DNA from: Deltaproteobacteria bacterium
GTDB taxonomy: Bacteria; Myxococcota_A; Polyangia; JAAYKL01
Direction: 5' to 3'
Length of the DNA: 59,324 nt
NCBI GenBank assembly: GCA_016935665.1
Contig: JAFGQN010000183.1
Span: forward strand, 1 to 59,324
Part shown: piece after piece, positions 34,877 through 44,171 of the stretch
Position numbering within the stretch: the first letter of the stretch is position 1
Layout: the number at the start of each line of letters is the position of its first letter
Notes under the pieces: model-generated
What the model was told of the DNA's origin: nothing
What the model saw: only the letters and a program-made list of their open reading frames with translations
Database searches by the model: none
Made by a program: the position numbers and the translations under genes

Positions 34877-37009
34877 CTATTCCACAATTATCGGTTCTTC
34901 CTTGCAATCCTGGGTGCAGCCGTCGCCGGAGATTTTGTTGCCGTCGTCGCATTCTTCCCCGTGTTCGGCCTGAACAATTTTGTCGCCGCAGCGAATGTCC
35001 AGTTTGCAATTGGAGGCGCATTTGCCGTAACCACCGGCGTTTTCGCCATCGTCGCAGATTTCGCCAAACAGACTGTTGAGTTCACCGTCGCCGCAATACG
35101 AACCGGGAACACATCCAGGAGCGCAACCGGGTTTGTTGGTGGGGGAATAAACGGTCAGGTTCACACCGTCGTCACACGCTTCTTTTTCTTCCTGCCGAAT
35201 GCCATCGCCACAGCGCGCGCCGCGAGTGCAGTCCGGTTTGCAGGAGCCGTAACTGCCATCGTTGACGCCGTCATCGCAGGTTTCATCACCCGCTACGATG
35301 CCGTCGCCGCATCTCGTTTCGCAAACGCTTTTAAGCGCAGTGAATCCCGACAGTGTCAGATTGTAATGGGACATCGTTGTGCGACGCTCCGCGTGGAACA
35401 GAACGATTTCATAAATCTGCCCCACTTCCAGACCGAGTTTTTTGGCCATCGTTTCATCGAGTACCACCGATGCATCCTCGCTGCCGTGAACGCCACCAAT
35501 ATCCACCACCAGCTGCCTGTTAATGAAAACCCACACATCGTCATCGCCCGTAAAATACAGTGCCTCATCGCCCGCGTACTGGAACCAGTAGCGCAGTTCG
35601 CTGGTAAATCCAAAATTGTGATCGTTGTACGTGTCTTCTTTTCCCGCTTTCACCCAGCCGTCGTCATCCCATGGGAAGAACGTGTCGTCTTCAAACACGT
35701 AGGTGCCGCCGACGCCCTGCTCCAGAGCCAGCCTGGTCACCCATGTGATATTCACTCCGTCCACATCGTTGTACCACTGATTAAAGGTTTCTGCGGATGT
35801 GATCTGGCGTCCAAACGGGCAGAGGTCCTGGGGCTCTTCGGTAGACGAATCTGAATCGGATTCGGAATCTGAGTCGGATTCCGAATCCGTATCCTCATCA
35901 CAGATACCCGAATACACCGGATTGCCATCGTCGCCAAGAGTGGCTTCCACCAAACCCTCCGCTATGCCATTTCCGGTTCCGTTGACCAGGTACGCCTGAA
36001 AATCCGGGTGCTTTTCGGCGTCGTCCAAAGGATCGTTAATAAAATCCCGATATGTAATGGGGACCTCGAGCACTTCGGGCAGTTCGTCTTCCACGTTATC
36101 GCAATAGTAGCCCACTTCCTCCTTGCATTCGTCGGAGCAACCGTCGTTGTTTCGGTTATTGCCGTCGTCGCACTCTTCATTATCTCCAGGCAGAATCAGA
36201 CCATCGCCACAGGCGGAGACGCACGCGCCTCCGGCGCATTGAGGCTCAATTTCGCAAAATGGCGTGCATCCGTCGCCGATTTCCAGGTTGCCATCATCGC
36301 AGGGTTCGTGACCTTCTTTTTTGCCGTCATTGCACGTCGTCTCGTGACAGGGCTCTCCAGGTGTGTCGCAGGCCCACCCCTCCTCAAGCCGGCATTTTTC
36401 CGAACAGCCATCTTCGGATTCATCGTTGCCATCGTCGCAATCTTCTTTTCCTCTAACCAGTCCATCGCCGCATTCCGCAGCCACACAATCTTCTCCAGCC
36501 ACCGGGCACACCCAGCCTTCCTCCACTTCACATTTAGAAGAACAGCCATCGTCATCATCGGTATTAAAATCGTCACATGTTTCGCCGCCGCTCACTTTGC
36601 CATCGCCACACTCGATGGTGTACACGCACGGCTCGCCGGGATACGGGCATTCAAAACCAAATTCCACCACATCACACCCGGGAGAGCATCCGTCTTTGGA
36701 ATCGCCGTTTCCATCATCACAGACTTCAGAATCTTCAAGCACACCGTTGCCACACCCCGACGTATCCACCTCAGTGGTTGTTTCTGTGTCCCCGGTGTCT
36801 TTACCTGTCGATTCCGAATCGGTTGCCGGCGCTTCCGTATCTGAGTCACTGTCTGTATCCGAATCCGTGTCCGAATCCGCGTCCGAGGTCACTTCGGAAT
36901 TCGACTCGGTTTCAGTTTCAGCAACCTGGACGCCATTATTGGTTGAACAGGCCGACACACCAATAACCCAAAAAGCAACCAACGCCATCAGAATATAATT
37001 TTTTGACAT
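34877..37009 (-). CDS. DUF4215 Cys-rich repeat lipoprotein with fibro-slime/PA14 domain
   Basis: Lipoprotein of 710 residues (lipobox VSAC, Cys21); CAGGAGG lies seven bases before ATG 37009, so the slightly longer frame is rejected. After an Asp/Ser/Thr spacer (about 33-80) come six Myxococcus-type Cys-rich repeats of the form CGDGxxxxxExCDDGNxxxxDGCSxxC. A fibro-slime/PA14-like domain follows (about 320-570): VPITYRDFINDPL at its start, an internal D/S-E linker, then LRYWFQYAGDEALYFTGDDD and VWVFINRQLVVDIGGVHG, which hold the calcium- and sugar-binding loops of PA14 lectins. Three more Cys-rich repeats close the protein. Probably a surface adhesin for glycans or slime. Such proteins are characteristic of Myxococcota and Fibrobacter. 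Confidence 0.88.
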   Translation of the reverse strand: MSKNYILMALVAFWVIGVSACSTNNGVQVAETETESNSEVTSDADSDTDSDTDSDSDTEAPATDSESTGKDTGDTETTTEVDTSGCGNGVLEDSEVCDDGNGDSKDGCSPGCDVVEFGFECPYPGEPCVYTIECGDGKVSGGETCDDFNTDDDDGCSSKCEVEEGWVCPVAGEDCVAAECGDGLVRGKEDCDDGNDESEDGCSEKCRLEEGWACDTPGEPCHETTCNDGKKEGHEPCDDGNLEIGDGCTPFCEIEPQCAGGACVSACGDGLILPGDNEECDDGNNRNNDGCSDECKEEVGYYCDNVEDELPEVLEVPITYRDFINDPLDDAEKHPDFQAYLVNGTGNGIAEGLVEATLGDDGNPVYSGICDEDTDSESDSDSESDSDSSTEEPQDLCPFGRQITSAETFNQWYNDVDGVNITWVTRLALEQGVGGTYVFEDDTFFPWDDDGWVKAGKEDTYNDHNFGFTSELRYWFQYAGDEALYFTGDDDVWVFINRQLVVDIGGVHGSEDASVVLDETMAKKLGLEVGQIYEIVLFHAERRTTMSHYNLTLSGFTALKSVCETRCGDGIVAGDETCDDGVNDGSYGSCKPDCTRGARCGDGIRQEEKEACDDGVNLTVYSPTNKPGCAPGCVPGSYCGDGELNSLFGEICDDGENAGGYGKCASNCKLDIRCGDKIVQAEHGEECDDGNKISGDGCTQDCKEEPIIVE

Positions 37010-37386
37010 ATCGCACACCTCCTGGGGCATGTAGATTTGCTGAAGTAATTATGTCTGCCTTCAGCTGACAGGCTCATTCACACCACATTATTTATCGTCA
37101 TGTGGAAGAAATTGTTTCTTTATCTGGAAATCATTTCGATTCCTTATTTAACACTTTTAAAGTATTTGATTCAGATGCCCTACTAAATTATTTTCCAGTC
37201 CAGATAATTTCTAAACTTTCTTAACCATATGCAAAAAATCAGGAAATATGCAGTCATTCACGACAATGTTCCCCGGATGAAAAGCATGCAAACAACCGCA
37301 CTGGTGTCGGTTGAAACTCACTCAACGGCCCTGTCTGTTCTGTGGATTGGTCGGAATATCAGCTCTCAAAGAAACATTGAAAAAAG
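37010..37386. other. Intergenic region, mostly AT-rich promoter DNA
   Basis: 377 bases between two minus-strand genes. The stretch 37075-37250 is markedly AT-rich, as expected for the promoter of the DUF4215 gene. GH10 transcription from the right must end here; TAGCTTTTTTC directly follows the xylanase stop on the minus strand, without a clear preceding stem. No small gene is supported. Confidence 0.4.
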
Positions 37387-38829
37387 CTACTTGCCGGTCA
37401 TTGCGTTGAGCACCTGGGTATACGTATCTTTGCGCTGATTGTTGCTGAACAGCAGCGACTGGGAGTTGCCGCCGTTGCATGCAAAACCGTTGAGCCAGGA
37501 GTTTTCGTCATTCACACCCCAGAACGTCATGGCCACACATTTGGGTCGCTTAACACATTCCGCGGTAATATCGTGGTACAACTGCAGTTGCTGTTGCTTA
37601 TTCACCACACCATCACAGATGTTGATATCCATCTCGGAAATAACCACTTCAAGGCCCAGATCAATGTAAAAATCCATGTTGTCGGCCACTGCCTGAGCCG
37701 TGGGAACGTTGTTGGGTGTACCAATGTGCATCTGGAATCCAACACCATCGATGGGAACGCCCTTGTCCACCAGGCCTTTGATCATCTGACGGGCAAACTT
37801 TGATTTGTCATTGTCGGCGTCAATACTGTAATCATTGTAATAAAATTTCATACTGTTCCAGCCATTGGCGTCCGCATGGGCCCTGGCCATCTTAAACGCC
37901 TGCTCGATATAGTCGTCGCCGATTTGCGTGTAAAACACAGACGGTCGCATCCGGGCGTTGCCTTTACCCGTGTCGCTGTCTGTGAGAATGGCTTCATTGA
38001 CCACGTCCCAGGTATTGACTTTGTCGCCCCATCGGCTCATGACCTTTTCGATGTGATTCTTCATAATTCCCATGAGTCTGTCTCGTCCGGATTGCGATTC
38101 CACCCATTTGGCCAACTGGCTGTGCCATACGAAGCAATGGCCTTTGACCGCGATTTTCGGATTCTGTGACTGGGCTCCATTAACAATACTGTCGGCGCTG
38201 CCAAAATTGAAACTTCCTTCACTGCCTTCGAGAACCTCCCATTTCATGTCGTTTTCAGCCGTCCAGTAATTAAATTCCTGCGCTGCGATGCCGCCGGTGC
38301 TGCCGGGACCAACAGCTGTTCCAATGAGCATTGGCGGATCCAGACATAACCCGGCCTCCTTAATGCTGTTGACCGATTTGCTGCAGGGTAGACGGATATC
38401 TCCGTCGCTGTCCGTGTCTCCATCGGAATCGGTATCCCCGTCGCTGTCCGTGTCTCCATCGGAGTCGCTATCCCCGTCGCTGTCCGTGTCTCCATCGGAA
38501 TCGGTATCCCCATCGGAATCGGTATCCCCATCGGAATCGGTGTCCCCGTCTGAATCGGTGTCCCCGTCTGAATCGGTGTCCCCGTCTGAATCGGTATCCC
38601 CATCTGAATCCGAATCTCCATCGGTATCACTGTCCCCATCTGAATCGGTATCCCCATCGGCATCCGAATCGGTATCGGCATCACTTGCGGAGTTATCCGA
38701 TGAATCTTCGCCACAACCCACAACAGACATGACAGCAACCTGTAATGCGAATATATGTAAAAGAATGACCAAAGTTTGTTTCAACCCAGGTCGAGTATTT
38801 AAAGAATAAAACCAACGTAAAAAGCTCAT
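37387..38829 (-). CDS. GH10 endo-beta-1,4-xylanase lipoprotein with long Asp-rich linker
   Basis: Secreted lipoprotein xylanase of 480 residues (lipobox VVGC, Cys39). AAGGGAG before ATG 38829 decides the start. Residues 50-143 are an almost perfect D-T-D-S-D-G repeat. The GH10 barrel occupies about 165-478: [15 protein letters not shown] (195-209), [14 protein letters not shown] (229-242), acid/base Glu279 in [15 protein letters not shown] (330-337), GFQMHIG (364-370), nucleophile Glu399 in VVISEMDI, and [12 protein letters not shown] (434-445). It would cleave xylan at the cell surface. A second, distinct GH10 of the same architecture lies at 56309. A 6-bp hairpin sits in its leader at 38848-38865. 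Confidence 0.93.
   Translation of the reverse strand: MSFLRWFYSLNTRPGLKQTLVILLHIFALQVAVMSVVGCGEDSSDNSASDADTDSDADGDTDSDGDSDTDGDSDSDGDTDSDGDTDSDGDTDSDGDTDSDGDTDSDGDTDSDGDTDSDGDSDSDGDTDSDGDTDSDGDTDSDGDIRLPCSKSVNSIKEAGLCLDPPMLIGTAVGPGSTGGIAAQEFNYWTAENDMKWEVLEGSEGSFNFGSADSIVNGAQSQNPKIAVKGHCFVWHSQLAKWVESQSGRDRLMGIMKNHIEKVMSRWGDKVNTWDVVNEAILTDSDTGKGNARMRPSVFYTQIGDDYIEQAFKMARAHADANGWNSMKFYYNDYSIDADNDKSKFARQMIKGLVDKGVPIDGVGFQMHIGTPNNVPTAQAVADNMDFYIDLGLEVVISEMDINICDGVVNKQQQLQLYHDITAECVKRPKCVAMTFWGVNDENSWLNGFACNGGNSQSLLFSNNQRKDTYTQVLNAMTGK
38401..38682 (-). repeat. 18-bp tandem repeat encoding (DTDSDG)n linker
   Basis: Tandem 18-base units encoding D-T-D-S-D-G; seven consecutive perfect peptide copies, one D-S-D-S-D-G variant, then three more. 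Nucleotide identity between copies is high with silent C/T and A/G changes, so the array can expand or contract in frame. It is the most regular of the linkers in the window. Confidence 0.85.
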
Positions 38830-39198
38830 TTGGGCTCCCTTCATTCATCACGCGACGAAGCGTGAAATAATAGACAGACTGCGGTCTATGAGAAATAAGA
38901 TGTGACCCCGGTTAGCAGTCGCGAACATTTAACAAAAAAATATTGCCGAGGCATCAATCTTGTCCACATCATAAAGTATCCTCAAGCACTATGAAAGGTT
39001 CAATTTCGTTTGAAGCATTGTTCGCATCCCCAGCGATGCAATTTCCCCGATTGCCGTTCCCGTGCGAACCCGCCGGATTCATTGTCACGGAATCGTCTTT
39101 CGCCGCCCTCTTTCGCCGCCCCCTGGATGCGCCGAACCACGATTGACCACTCGCTGCCTGTGTATATATTCTAATCGATTGATTGGCGGAGGTTGCGT
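38830..39198. other. Divergent intergenic region, GH10 / DnaJ-like
   Basis: 369 bases. TCACGC (38848-38853) and GCGTGA (38860-38865) form a hairpin with a 6-base loop, 19 bases before the xylanase start. TAGAC/GTCTA (38870-38887) forms a weaker one. An A-rich run at 38934-38942 is likely promoter DNA. No coding frame with a ribosome site. Confidence 0.4.
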
Positions 39199-39942
39199 AT
39201 GGCGAAAAACTTCTACCTGATTCTGGGCGTTCCATGCGATGCGAATACGGCTGAAATTCGAAAAGCGTATCGTCGACTCGCAAGGCAGCATCATCCAGAC
39301 ACCGGTTCCGGCTCCATAGAACGGTTTTCCGAACTGCAGGAAGCCTACGACACTCTCGCTGATGCCGACGCTCGAAAACGATACGACAATTCCCTTTGCA
39401 CACCGCCGCCCACCCGTCCAATGCCCTCCGCCCCAAAGAGCCATCCCTCAAGAGTAGCCGAAGAGCTTCGCCCCGACGACGCCATGTACAGCGCACACAG
39501 AGAATATCTTCAACGGCCATTTGGGCGACAAAATGATGCTGCGACCGGCGTTCCTTTCGGACGCGCCCGCAGCCTGAGCGAGGCCATGCGCTTTTTCTTT
39601 GGAATGTTCCCACCAGCCCATTTTGCCTCACGATGCTCTCACTCCTTCCGGTCAGTGGTGCATCAACTGGTGTTGTCGTCCCGGCAGGCGGCGCTGGGGG
39701 GCGAGTTTGTTATGGAGTTGCCGCTTCAACACACCTGTCCAGCCTGCATTGGGCGCGGCGGCATCGGGCCTTTTCCCTGTGACAGATGCATGGGTCAGGG
39801 CTCGGTGACAGCGATGACAAGCATAACCGTTTCACTTCCACCCGGGGTCTTGCACAACACCCGTATTCGACTGCCAAACGAAGTAACAGCCGCAGCGGGA
39901 GAAGCGCAGGAGGTGGAACTGCTAATTTCAGTTGAAAACTGA
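39199..39942 (+). CDS. Reduced DnaJ-like J-domain protein
   Basis: A 247-residue co-chaperone-like protein. The J domain spans 4-70 (NFYLILGVPCDANTAEIRKA, then HPD at 32-34), so it should stimulate an Hsp70 such as the DnaK at 10922. A linker of about 90 residues follows, then a reduced zinc module with only two CxxCxGxG-type motifs (CPACIGRGGIG and CDRCMGQG, about 180-200) where DnaJ has four, and a single short C-terminal substrate-domain strand set ending VELLISVEN. It is about two-thirds of DnaJ length. GGCGGAGG before ATG 39199 sets the start. It is not next to dnaK, so it is likely a specialised J-protein. Confidence 0.85.
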   Translation: MAKNFYLILGVPCDANTAEIRKAYRRLARQHHPDTGSGSIERFSELQEAYDTLADADARKRYDNSLCTPPPTRPMPSAPKSHPSRVAEELRPDDAMYSAHREYLQRPFGRQNDAATGVPFGRARSLSEAMRFFFGMFPPAHFASRCSHSFRSVVHQLVLSSRQAALGGEFVMELPLQHTCPACIGRGGIGPFPCDRCMGQGSVTAMTSITVSLPPGVLHNTRIRLPNEVTAAAGEAQEVELLISVEN

Positions 39943-40276
39943 GTTCAACGTGTTTTCGAACCCCGACATTGAATTGTTAGACATAGCTCTTTTAAAATCC
40001 ATATCCAGTGAAATTATCCAATAATGGAAACCATCGTTGCTGGCCCTGTTCCTTCTGACGTACTTTTTTTTCATTTTACAGGAATTATCACCGGTTATTG
40101 GGAAATGTGCGAGTCTATTTCCTCCTCGCATCAGTATCATCAAAAAAAAAAAATGATTAATAAACCAGCCCGTTGAGCCGTCTTGTGATTGTCCCCGAAA
40201 AGGGGAAAAGGTGTTGCGGGTGGCATCGGTATAATTCGCAACACGAGCTGTATTCCATCTTGCGAAAGGACACCAA
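39943..40276. other. Intergenic region before the frameshifted LamG gene
   Basis: 334 bases. It includes an A10 run near 40143, a small CCCC-GAAAA-GGGG hairpin near 40193-40205 and an operator-like dyad around a TATAAT at 40211-40244 (listed). No gene is supported. Confidence 0.45.
40211..40244 (+). promoter_or_regulatory. TATAAT -10 box inside an 8-bp inverted repeat
   Basis: GTGTTGCG at 40211-40218 and its exact inverse CGCAACAC at 40237-40244 bracket a perfect TATAAT at 40230-40235. The start codon is at 40277. A dimeric repressor bound to this dyad would occlude the -10 element. No consensus -35 is seen, which suggests either an activator or a different sigma factor. Confidence 0.45.
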
Positions 40277-41461
40277 ATGATTCAACGACTACTGAACAGC
40301 TCTCTCTTTCTCATGTTCATCCTGCTAAGTAATCTGGCGGTTGCACAGCCAGCGGGGAATCAACTCACCGTTCTGAAAAAAGCATTCAGCGAGCTCAATA
40401 CCAGCGATTTTGACGTGGCGTGGTATGCGGACGCCGGGAAATACGTGGTGGGGTTCGATGCGACGAAGTTGAACCGGATTCTCTCCGGATACGGGGAGCA
40501 TGTGGCCGTGGACGGCCGAACCAAAATCAAGCTGAAACAGTTTCAGGTGGACGCGGATGGCGATTTCCGCATCACTTCTCACCTGCGGGTGCTCTATACC
40601 TCCGGTGGGTTCATCAAGCTGAAGGCCAAAGGCAGTGGGTCTCAAACCACCCATATCTTTGCCCGAATTGAAAACGGCAAACTTTTTCTTCACGACTATC
40701 GCCTCTCCCACGTGGAAATCAAGAACGCGCCGGCGGCGGTGGATGATTACGCCCAAAAGCAGTTCAAAAAGGCGCTTAAAAGCAGTGCCATCAATGTTGA
40801 AAAAAGTATCCCCGCTATTCGGATACCGGAAGGGGTGTACATGCTGCGCTATGAGCAGACAGTGAAGATTCCCTCCCGCAAGGCCCATTACCTGTACATG
40901 GTCTTCGAAGACCCCGCCGCACCGATTATCGTGGAAACCAGCGAACCGGACATGGTCGAGATGGTACGGCTGGGCATGGCCAAACTGAATGACAACGATT
41001 TTCATCAGACCATCTCTGGCGGCGTATACAAGGTGGGCGTAAACATTAAAAAGCTCAATGAAATTGTGTCGACTTTCGGCACGCAGCTGGTGATGGATGG
41101 CCAGCGCAATACCAAGCCCACGGTGAAGATGTACGACTTCAGTATTGGTGTTCACGAAAACAGTCTCAAGGTAGCCAATAAAACCCGCATTATCTGGAAG
41201 GGGTACCGGGGTGGGGAGACCGCCCCATTCGTCGCGATTTTCTGCAGCCCAAAATCGATAAAAAGAAAATTGTTCGCATCGTCCCCGGCATCGCACCGCC
41301 GAGGGGCAACACCCAGCTTTCGTATGTGGGGCTGGAACGGGGCAGCGGCGCCCACGCGGATTTTGTCTATTTTGTCTACAAAAGCCAGTCCGACCGATAC
41401 TTCATCGACCCCGCCACCCTGGGCCCATGGTGGGAAAAACTGGACTCCGGCGAGCAGCTGA
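40277..41461 (+). CDS. N-terminal part of frameshifted exported repeat/LamG protein
   Basis: Begins with a signal peptide (cleavage probably after AVA at about residue 23) and then two copies of a domain of about 150 residues: first copy LKKAFSELNTSDFDVAWYAD ... VVGFDATKLNRILSGYGEHV, second copy MAKLNDNDFHQTISGGVYKV ... VGVNIKKLNEIVSTFGTQLV. Meaningful sequence ends near KTRIIWKGYRGG (about 41215); beyond that this frame reads through unrelated residues to 41461. The sensible continuation is in the -1 frame, i.e. the next entry, so the two form a single gene broken at or near GTGGGGAGA. The domain family is not recognised. GAAAGGA precedes the ATG. Confidence 0.7.
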   Translation: MIQRLLNSSLFLMFILLSNLAVAQPAGNQLTVLKKAFSELNTSDFDVAWYADAGKYVVGFDATKLNRILSGYGEHVAVDGRTKIKLKQFQVDADGDFRITSHLRVLYTSGGFIKLKAKGSGSQTTHIFARIENGKLFLHDYRLSHVEIKNAPAAVDDYAQKQFKKALKSSAINVEKSIPAIRIPEGVYMLRYEQTVKIPSRKAHYLYMVFEDPAAPIIVETSEPDMVEMVRLGMAKLNDNDFHQTISGGVYKVGVNIKKLNEIVSTFGTQLVMDGQRNTKPTVKMYDFSIGVHENSLKVANKTRIIWKGYRGGETAPFVAIFCSPKSIKRKLFASSPASHRRGATPSFRMWGWNGAAAPTRILSILSTKASPTDTSSTPPPWAHGGKNWTPASS

Positions 41462-43944
41462 CTTTCCGGGTTCTCGTCGATGACTACGCCTATTACAAAA
41501 CCACCGACTATTATCTCACGTATCGCAACGGCAAACTCATCAGTGACGGGTATTACTACAATGAGCTGAAACAGCAGGAAGCCGATGCTGACGGATTATA
41601 CGAAGGGAAAGTGAAAATTTTTGGTCGGACCTGTCGCATCACCCATTCCGGCGACATTTACTTTGTCTCCGGTGGTGCCAAACCGTTCGCCCGTTTTATC
41701 GGTGGCGAAAAGGACCTGGCAGTCTTCAAGGGGGACGACCTGACACCTATTTCCACCGAAGGGCTGCTGGCCTGGTATCCATTTGAGGGGAATGGATATG
41801 ACCGGGGCCCCGCCGGAAATCATGGAAAAATCCAGGGAAACGCATCGTTCATCAACCATCTTTCCGGGCGGGCGCTTGAATTCAAGAAGGATTGGGATGT
41901 CAACGGCGTGGAAATTCTGAACGCGGGATTCATTGATAAAACCGAAAAATTCACCATGGTGGGATGGATTCGCCGGGAAAGCGGCAACTCTCTTTTGCGC
42001 AAAGACAACTGGAATGTGATCGGATTCAACAACAGGGGAAATCTGGTGTACACCCCAACTGGCGACCTGACCAATTCTGTGACAGGTAAAAAAGTCGTTG
42101 GTAAAAATGAATGGGTGTTCCTTGCCTACCTCAGCGACTCGCGACAGCGTCGGTTTTACATTAACGGCGAAGAAGACGCCGCCATGGATGCGGGTGGTTC
42201 GACTTTCAACGACACCTATTCAACGCGGTGGGTCATTGGCAGTGGACTGATAGGGGCCGTGGACAACCTTGCGTTCTATTCGAGAGTGCTCACCGAAAAT
42301 GAACTGGGCAGACTGTATAGAGGAATGGCGCTGGATTCGGCAATCGTCGATGAAGACATTGATCCCAGAGAGTGCGAGGAATACCACAACCCGAACGCCA
42401 TGAAGCTGAAAGACGATGGATTGGCCGCCCAATTTGATTTCAGTGGAAAACTGACCGATGACAGTGGACTGGGCGGCAGCGTGATGTTCAATGATGGAAC
42501 CGGACAGGCGTACAACGGTAGCTCCGATTTCACGGTAGACCGCAATGGAACCTCTCGCTGTGCACTGCGTTTCAGTGGGTCGAGCAAAGCCCATATTTCC
42601 TTTGCACTGCACAGGGAGGTGCCCACCCGGGGAATTTCATTCACTGGCTGGGTGAAAACCGGTGCTCTCCTGGCAATGGGAAGCTACAATCAGATTGCTC
42701 ACCTGGGAGATGAATCGCGAAACAGCGTGGATCTCTTTGTGCATGATGCCGACTCCAGTAAAAAAACCGCAACGCTGGATGTGGTAGCCTTCGGAAGCAA
42801 CACGCTACAGGTACAGGTACCCACCGGGAAATACTTCCATCTGGTTCATACCGTGGATGCGCAGGGAATGCAGCGGGTATATGTGGATGGGAAGCAGGAG
42901 GCGAGTCAAAAAGGCAACGCCCCTCGCGCATTCTACGAAGGCCGCGGTCGTATCGGCGGTGGCAGTCCCCGGCATGACAAAACGGGTTGGGGGGGATGGC
43001 GTTTCGACGGCGATCTTGATGACATGCGCATTTATGCCCGTGCCTTGAGTGCATCCGAAGTGGCGGCCATGTATGACCGGGAACAGCCCGAATCCCTGAA
43101 AAAAAAGAACCGGAAAGAAGCCGCCGGCGTTGCAGGCAGCAGCAACAGTGCGGCCGCTTCAGCGGGCAGCAATACGGGCGCCCCTTCAACGGCGTCATCC
43201 AGCACATCATCTGCAGGCACATCCGCAGCCAGCACGGCCCGCGCCCCCGGGGAGGAAATCGGCATCGCCACCAACCTGGGCACCGGCGTGCAAAAGAAAG
43301 GCGGTAAACTGGTTTGGGTACTGATTTCGAGTCTGGCAGACAACGATGAAGTGTCCTTCAAGGTAAAAAGCGGCAACGCCTCGTACGTGGCGATTCACGG
43401 CCGCACCAAATACGGGTCGTGGCAAACGCTTTACAAAGGCGCGCCCAAAGCTATTCAGGTGTCGGATTTTCTGGGCAATCGCCGGTCGCAGTTTTCACAC
43501 CTCATTTTTTCAGTCAACGGTGCGCATGAACGCTACGAACGATTATCCTGTGAGCTGGGCATCTATAAATCATCTTCGTTGGCCGTATCCACTCCTTTGG
43601 CCGGTAATACATCCGCAGCCCGGACGATTGCCACGGCCACCAACAACGGAACAGGGCGCCGGAAAAGCGGCGGCAGTTCACCATGGGTCGCCGTGACGGA
43701 CTTTAAAGATGGCGATTCGATTACATTCCGAGCGACCAGTGGCAATTGTCGTACAGTGACAATTCACGGCCGCACGGCACAGGGTTCATGGCGAACGTTA
43801 TATACAGGTGCATTAAAATCGATGAAGGTGTCGGATTTTCTCAAAAACCAGCGCGCCCAATTCACCCATATTATTTTTTCGGTCAACGGCGCGCACGAAA
43901 ACTACCAGGCCATTTCCTGCACGGCAGAAATATTTAAAAAGTAA
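41326..43944 (+). CDS. C-terminal part of frameshifted protein: LamG and tandem beta domains
   Basis: The open frame actually reaches back to about 41182 (after a TAA) and its sensible sequence starts RPIRRDFLQPKIDKKKIVRI near 41221, continuing the preceding entry after a one-base shift. The GTG at 41326 is only the first start-like codon. Contents: end of the repeat region, two LamG domains (LLAWYPFEGNGYDRGPAGNHG and LAAQFDFSGKLTDDSGLGG as their first strands), a Ser/Ala-rich linker and two tandem 95-residue C-terminal beta domains, each with VxIHGRTxxGSWxTLY and FxHxIFSVNGAHExY. Probably an exported glycan-binding protein of about 1220 residues when intact. No lipobox. Confidence 0.72.
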   Translation: MGLERGSGAHADFVYFVYKSQSDRYFIDPATLGPWWEKLDSGEQLTFRVLVDDYAYYKTTDYYLTYRNGKLISDGYYYNELKQQEADADGLYEGKVKIFGRTCRITHSGDIYFVSGGAKPFARFIGGEKDLAVFKGDDLTPISTEGLLAWYPFEGNGYDRGPAGNHGKIQGNASFINHLSGRALEFKKDWDVNGVEILNAGFIDKTEKFTMVGWIRRESGNSLLRKDNWNVIGFNNRGNLVYTPTGDLTNSVTGKKVVGKNEWVFLAYLSDSRQRRFYINGEEDAAMDAGGSTFNDTYSTRWVIGSGLIGAVDNLAFYSRVLTENELGRLYRGMALDSAIVDEDIDPRECEEYHNPNAMKLKDDGLAAQFDFSGKLTDDSGLGGSVMFNDGTGQAYNGSSDFTVDRNGTSRCALRFSGSSKAHISFALHREVPTRGISFTGWVKTGALLAMGSYNQIAHLGDESRNSVDLFVHDADSSKKTATLDVVAFGSNTLQVQVPTGKYFHLVHTVDAQGMQRVYVDGKQEASQKGNAPRAFYEGRGRIGGGSPRHDKTGWGGWRFDGDLDDMRIYARALSASEVAAMYDREQPESLKKKNRKEAAGVAGSSNSAAASAGSNTGAPSTASSSTSSAGTSAASTARAPGEEIGIATNLGTGVQKKGGKLVWVLISSLADNDEVSFKVKSGNASYVAIHGRTKYGSWQTLYKGAPKAIQVSDFLGNRRSQFSHLIFSVNGAHERYERLSCELGIYKSSSLAVSTPLAGNTSAARTIATATNNGTGRRKSGGSSPWVAVTDFKDGDSITFRATSGNCRTVTIHGRTAQGSWRTLYTGALKSMKVSDFLKNQRAQFTHIIFSVNGAHENYQAISCTAEIFKK

Positions 43945-44171
43945 TCCAAACCTCACCGACAGGCCGCATGCCGGTTCCCGAGCGTCTATCTACTCAAATC
44001 ATGATTGAATCAGTATGTCCGAGAATAATTGCGGAACAAAAAAACAAAAGCATGAAAAGTAACCCCTCTTCACAAATTTCAATAGGCACATTTACAACCT
44101 GGCCCTGCGTTGTCCTGCGTTCCCCATGCCCGGTCTGAGATACTATTTCCTGGTCAAAAGGTATCCAAAGA

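Noticed and set aside
34961..36844. Long plus-strand frames opposite the DUF4215 gene
   Set aside because: Ala/Val/Phe-rich antisense of the CGDG-CDDGN repeats; the minus strand has the lipobox, ribosome site and domain motifs.
38401..38682. Regular tandem repeats resembling a CRISPR array
   Set aside because: Units are contiguous 18-mers in coding frame with no spacers and no cas genes nearby.
38288..38809. Plus-strand frame rich in [10 protein letters not shown] repeats
   Set aside because: It is the antisense shadow of the D-T-D-S-D-G linker of the GH10 gene; similar shadows occur opposite every Asp-rich linker.
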